64,000 bases of DNA, from positions 211,648-275,647 of the forward strand of contig NZ_JMIB01000027.1 of NCBI RefSeq assembly GCF_000695255.1. Reading direction: 5' to 3'. Shown here in pieces: positions 60,154 through 64,000 of this stretch (positions within the stretch are counted from its first letter, which is position 1; every line of letters starts with the position of its first letter). A model generated the notes under the pieces. It was not told where the DNA came from. It did not search any database and saw nothing but the letters and a program-made list of their open reading frames with translations. This DNA is from Photobacterium galatheae. Lineage in GTDB: Bacteria; Pseudomonadota; Gammaproteobacteria; Enterobacterales; Vibrionaceae. Made by a program: the position numbers and the translations under genes.

Positions 60154-61353
60154 TTTTGTTTATTTTGGTGTTCCTTTTGGGGTTTTTAGTTCACTGGTTA
60201 AGGTGTGAGTGGCTTTAGAATCAACCCGTGGGGATGTTTTCATTGGTGGGAGTTCAATGCCATACCTAGCTTCTGGGTGGGTTGTTGTTTGTTCTTATAT
60301 GGGTGCTGATTTCGATTGTGAGTAATCTTGGCTCTGTTGAGTTTTGTGAGTGAAAGTGCAAGGTGTTTTGTTGTTTCCCTATTGGTGTCTCTTTGTGCGA
60401 GAGATGCTCTTCGATGGTGCGTTGTGATTCTGTTGCGCTTTTTTGGTGTCAATGAATAGTTAATGAATATTGTATCGTGGGTCTTTTATTGGATTCTATG
60501 CTAATCATTCTTTCAGGCTTTATTGTGTGTTTACTGTCAACGCTAGGTGTCGGGCAATCGGGCTTTTCCTTGCATGATATTACCTTGTCTGCTTGATTGC
60601 TTTTCCGGCGTCCTCTCGTTAAAGGGGGTGTTTGTCTGTATTTTGAAGGCTCCAAGTTTATGGGTCTTGTCAAGTGCTTTTAACTGGCTTGAATCTCCCT
60701 TGTGTTGAGTGTGTGTGTTGAGTTTGTGTGTTGTTTGGTTTTGTTCGTGTCTCATCTTCGGTGTGCTCAAGGTGCTGTGTTGGATGAGGGTTTTCTTGGC
60801 CACAGGTGAAAGGCTTTCCTTACTCTTCATGCGGGCGAGGTTTTTCTTTAATGAATTGATTTTAATTGTCTTACCTAAATAGTTTACCTACGGTTTTACA
60901 GGAGTGTTCTGAGAGAGCCTGGTTGATCTGAATGGTGATAACGATGCTGCTCTTTTCGCCTTGTTTTTAGTGAGCGTCTAACCTTTGATGCTTGATGCTT
61001 GAGGTTTGTGGTCGGGGTAAGCAACAAGATTGTTGTGATGGCTTCCCTACAGCTATTCGGTTCTGGCTAGAGTCATGCCTCTTTAAGTCGAAAGACTTGT
61101 GGGGAGATCCTGTCGATAGAGATAGGCAGATGTGAGTGGGTTTTTGTATCAGAACTAGATGTTTACAACGGTCATCATGAAATGTTTTCTTGTGTGATTT
61201 TTACCCTGTTTTTGGTGTCTTTTTTGATATCCCCTCGGTAAAGAGTGCTTTTTGTAATTTTTTGTGGACTTATATATAGGGCACTGATAGATTCCCTTTT
61301 TAAGGGGAAATCCTTTACTTTCGCATACATCGCTTTATGAAAAGGAAAGTTTC
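60154..61353. other. 1.2-kb G+T-skewed noncoding region before parA
   Basis: The plus strand is markedly rich in G and T from about 60080 to 61050. Three minus-strand frames (60240-60830) are artefacts of that skew, being made of Lys/Thr/Arg/His/Gln. Near 61085 a small hairpin AAGTC-GAAA-GACTT with a GNRA loop occurs. Close to parA, TTCCC / GGGGAA arms around a T/A-rich centre (about 61293-61311) may be the ParA operator. No gene recognised. Confidence 0.5.
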
Positions 61354-62880
61354 ATGACAGTATCAGTCAGTTGTGAAGAGTTGGCGGATCTTCGCGAGCA
61401 GGCATTTCAGGCATTCAAGTATTGTTGCAAAAATTCAATTATCACCAATACATCAACGATCACCGATGACCGTTACTGGGGCTACCTTGATGTCGGTATG
61501 GTACGCCGGTTGCAAGAAGAATGTGGCTATGTTCCTCCTTATGTCATTGAGCAAGCACGTCATTTAAAGACGTTTAATGAGCTTAATGATGTCATGGCGC
61601 TGATTTCGAAACATTTTTCACAAATCCGAACAGACTACGGCGAGGTTCCACGATCTCTGCTGTATACGTTCTTATATGATTATGAGTTGTTTGATTACCT
61701 GAAAAAGGCTGATGAACAATTCGATGAAAAAGCCAGTGGTGTGAGAACATCAATTCGGTTTGATGAGTCGATGATTATCGACCTCTATGGTTTTGACCAC
61801 GCGACGATGAAGAAAAAGGTGAAGAGTTTTGTTTCCAAGGCTTCGAAAGAAAATAAGTGGAACAACTCAAAAAGATTTCATCTTCATGAGGTGATTCAGA
61901 TCCGTGAAACATTTTTTGAGTCGCTTGGAAGAGCTGAAACGTCTTCACAAGCAGCAAGAGTTCTGACGGTTTACACACAAAAGGGCGGTGTGGGTAAAAG
62001 TCATGTCACTCTTTCTCTTGCAGGTGCGCTTGCGTTAGCTTCAAGCAGTAATAAACGCGTTCTCGTTGTGGACACAGATTATCAGCAATCTTGTACATCG
62101 ACATTAGTGAAGAGAAATCTGGACGGTTACTTTGAATATCGACAGTCACTTTGTGTTTTTGATTTATTCCGAAAGTACACAGAAACTGAACCGACGCTGG
62201 AATCACTGTCGACGTTTAAAGAAGATTGTAAGTCTGCCGTTGTGGAAACAGTCATTCCAAATGTAGATTTACTTCCTGCAAGTAGCGATTCTTCATTTGA
62301 TACACAATTTAGTGTCGGGGCCGGTCAAGGTAGTAAATTTATCAAACCCAATGCACTCAAGGTGATTTTGGATAATATCTGTGAAGAAAATCATTATGAT
62401 TATATCCTTATCGATACTCGCCCGGACATTCATGCAAGTGCTGCGCTGTCATATTATGCTGGTGATGAACAGTTGGCGATTCTAAAACCAACAGGAACTG
62501 ATGTTCAGTCGTTTAGAAACTTTGCGAGAAGGATGGCCATTGATGTCATACCGACTTTGATCTCGAATCGTTCTGAATACACGACACCGCAGAAAAGCAG
62601 ATTGATCATCAACCAGTTTTTGACACAATCTCAGGTTCAGGATTCTGTGGTCACCATACTTCAGTCGGCACTCAAAAACACCATGTATGAGTTAATGGAT
62701 GTGATTGTTCCGAACTCGACAGCTGCGACAACATGTAGTGCTCAGGAAGCGACAATATGGAATCCAGCAAAAAACACGACAGGTAAAGATGACCATAATC
62801 CTCTGAAGGCACAAAGACGTGTTTTTTCACAGCTGGCATTGAAAATTACTCACGAAAGAATGATGGAAGAAGGTAAGTAA
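61354..62880 (+). CDS. parA: ParA, type Ia plasmid partition ATPase
   Basis: 508 residues. A long N-terminal region (about 1-190) with a helix-turn-helix-like DNA-binding part precedes the deviant Walker A box K210-GGVGKS, followed by VVDTDYQQSCTS (Walker A'-type switch) and DYILIDTRPDI (Walker B). An extended N-terminus is typical of type Ia ParA (P1 ParA/F SopA), which also represses its own operon. It is somewhat longer than P1 ParA (about 400), the extra being N-terminal. AAAAGGAAAG precedes the ATG. Partner parB starts two bases after its stop. It positions the plasmid via the nucleoid. Confidence 0.9.
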   Translation: MTVSVSCEELADLREQAFQAFKYCCKNSIITNTSTITDDRYWGYLDVGMVRRLQEECGYVPPYVIEQARHLKTFNELNDVMALISKHFSQIRTDYGEVPRSLLYTFLYDYELFDYLKKADEQFDEKASGVRTSIRFDESMIIDLYGFDHATMKKKVKSFVSKASKENKWNNSKRFHLHEVIQIRETFFESLGRAETSSQAARVLTVYTQKGGVGKSHVTLSLAGALALASSSNKRVLVVDTDYQQSCTSTLVKRNLDGYFEYRQSLCVFDLFRKYTETEPTLESLSTFKEDCKSAVVETVIPNVDLLPASSDSSFDTQFSVGAGQGSKFIKPNALKVILDNICEENHYDYILIDTRPDIHASAALSYYAGDEQLAILKPTGTDVQSFRNFARRMAIDVIPTLISNRSEYTTPQKSRLIINQFLTQSQVQDSVVTILQSALKNTMYELMDVIVPNSTAATTCSAQEATIWNPAKNTTGKDDHNPLKAQRRVFSQLALKITHERMMEEGK

Positions 62881-62881
62881 C

Positions 62882-63940
62882 ATGACCCACCAATTATCAG
62901 CGATTACAAAGTCTATTAGTGCACGTGAGCAAAAGTCTGATGAAGATGTGAAGGCGTTAACGCTGCCGACGAAAGAATCAGAATTGCTCCACGAAATAGA
63001 TACTCTCTCTAAGAGAATGATTGGTGGCGTCGAAGTTAAGGTAACTAAAATCTTAATTCGGGCAGCTGACATTGAATCAAAAGTTCAGGTTCATAAGCTC
63101 AACATGCGTATTCAGAGCTTCTTGAAACGCAGGAATGTCGACGATCTGATTGCAGATATTGAAGAGAATAGCGGCGTTATTAATGAGCCGGTTCTTTGCT
63201 ATTTTGATGGTGCGTCTTACCATGCTATTGATGGCTCAAGAAGGAGAATGGCGGCACTAAAAGGTCAGTTTGATTTACCGCTAGAATACTTTACGGTCGA
63301 TCTACCCTATAAAGTCATCAAGGCTCACATTAACTCAACAAATACGAGTAAAGATTTTTCAGATTTTGAAAAGATTATCTCTGCTCGGAATGAGTATCGA
63401 GATCTGCTTCATGCGAACGCCGAAGATGAGAGTGTGAAGTCAAAAGACTTGATGGTTGATGTGCTTGAGTCAAATGGGTTCTCAAGTAGTAACGCTTCTA
63501 TTTCTCGCATGAAAAAAATCTTCGATTACATGCATGAAGAGTATTTTGAATTTGCACGAGTGAATCAGATTTCTCAGGACAGCATTCGCAAGTTATCTGA
63601 ATTTATTGCGAAGTTTTCTAAGATTGACTCTGACGCCTTCTCTAAAGAAAATTTGATTCGTGTGTTCAAGTCTGTTTTCGATGAACTGGAAGTTGAGTAT
63701 GACGGTGAGTATTCAGGGGCAGAAATGCTTTCTATGTTTAGGAAGAAAATGTCTCCTCAGGGAGATAATCCTAAAGCTCAAGCAATGCTCTCTTCTACTT
63801 CAACACTGATTGAAAATGAAGATTTTAAAATTGAGTTGATTGAAAGCGCTAAAGGCTGGGGTGTGAAGGGTAACGGTAAGTTGTCTAAAACATTCAAGGA
63901 AGAATTTCAGCAGCTTCTCAATAAACATTACCAGGACTAA
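62882..63940 (+). CDS. parB: ParB, centromere-binding partition protein
   Basis: 352 residues: N-terminal ParA-interaction region, the ParB/Srx-type box near residue 115 (HAIDGSRRRMAAL), an HTH-containing helical domain (about 180-225; LMVDVLESNGFSSSNASISRMKKIFDYM) and a C-terminal dimerisation part. Most like the P1-ParB/SopB group. It presumably recognises the TTTTCACTAGTGAAAA palindromes upstream of parA and the isolated copy at 41.2 kb. Forms the parAB operon. Confidence 0.88.
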   Translation: MTHQLSAITKSISAREQKSDEDVKALTLPTKESELLHEIDTLSKRMIGGVEVKVTKILIRAADIESKVQVHKLNMRIQSFLKRRNVDDLIADIEENSGVINEPVLCYFDGASYHAIDGSRRRMAALKGQFDLPLEYFTVDLPYKVIKAHINSTNTSKDFSDFEKIISARNEYRDLLHANAEDESVKSKDLMVDVLESNGFSSSNASISRMKKIFDYMHEEYFEFARVNQISQDSIRKLSEFIAKFSKIDSDAFSKENLIRVFKSVFDELEVEYDGEYSGAEMLSMFRKKMSPQGDNPKAQAMLSSTSTLIENEDFKIELIESAKGWGVKGNGKLSKTFKEEFQQLLNKHYQD

Positions 63941-64000
63941 GTTGTCCATTTGAAATGTGAAAAAAGCCCGAGTTAATCAATGAACTGACCCCCAATAGTT

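Noticed and set aside
60240..60830. Three overlapping minus-strand frames encoding Lys/Thr/Arg/His/Gln-rich proteins
   Set aside because: Composition is explained by the G+T skew of the plus strand; no ribosome site, no plausible fold.
1..64000. Jumbo-phage genome as the source
   Set aside because: No capsid, portal, terminase or tail module; only one exported collar-like protein. PBP2/RodA, RecBCD, MscS and parAB with iterons fit a plasmid or chromid.
1..64000. tRNA or rRNA genes
   Set aside because: One T-loop-like GGTTCGAAT string (near 8783) lies inside the CNNM gene without acceptor or anticodon pairing; nothing else resembled an RNA gene of these classes.

Overview
The window looks like part of a large plasmid or secondary chromosome (chromid) of a gammaproteobacterium, plausibly from the Vibrio/Shewanella-type marine lineages. 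RecA, ClpX, LpxC, RecBCD, YfbR and the PBP2/RodA pair read as gammaproteobacterial, and the sequence is moderately AT-rich. The replicon type is inferred from a plasmid-style initiator with a very large iteron field (46.9-50.3 kb) and a P1-like ParA/ParB pair (61.4-63.9 kb) preceded by a cluster of palindromic parS-like sites (59.7-60.2 kb). No rRNA, tRNA, transposase or CRISPR array was recognised.

Layout. 0-2.7 kb: rodA (cut by the window edge) and mrdA, the elongasome synthase pair. 2.9-10.4 kb: a cold-shock-domain protein, small unknown genes, a type IVb pilin-like protein, a half-size periplasmic-chaperone-like protein, a half-size GspF/PilC-like protein, a K+ channel and a CNNM/CBS protein. 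10.9-13.7 kb: clpX and recA. 14-16.5 kb: an exported serine-protease-like lipoprotein and membrane proteins. 16.9-27.9 kb: recC, a KpsC-like Kdo-transferase homologue, a small membrane protein, recB and recD. 27.9-33.8 kb: unknown operons and a DksA/TraR-like factor. 34-46.6 kb: a radical SAM/SPASM protein, a candidate small RNA, yfbR, a Sel1 protein, a PlsC acyltransferase, an exported tail-collar-like protein, an ADP-ribosylglycohydrolase homologue with altered metal-site motifs, and membrane proteins. 46.9-50.3 kb: replication origin and initiator. 50.4-59.2 kb: a second radical SAM protein divergent from lpxC, an MscS channel, an M23 peptidase, and a Sel1 plus EAL pair. 59.2-64 kb: the partition locus.

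Functional picture (inference). Two sets of normally chromosomal functions are present: recombination/proteostasis (RecA, RecBCD, ClpX) and envelope building (PBP2/RodA, LpxC, PlsC, M23 peptidase, KpsC-like). Each gene appears outside its usual chromosomal neighbourhood: clpX without clpP, lpxC without ftsZ, recA without recX. They could be second copies, or essential genes moved onto this replicon; the window alone cannot decide.

The strongest structural signals are about 45 directly repeated 15-bp iterons spaced about three helical turns apart, in which Dam-site (GATC) units are interleaved with GAGC-type units; about a dozen inverted copies just upstream of rep; and seven clustered parS-like palindromes plus an eighth about 18 kb away. 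All positions were read by eye from the sequence; no similarity search or folding program was run.
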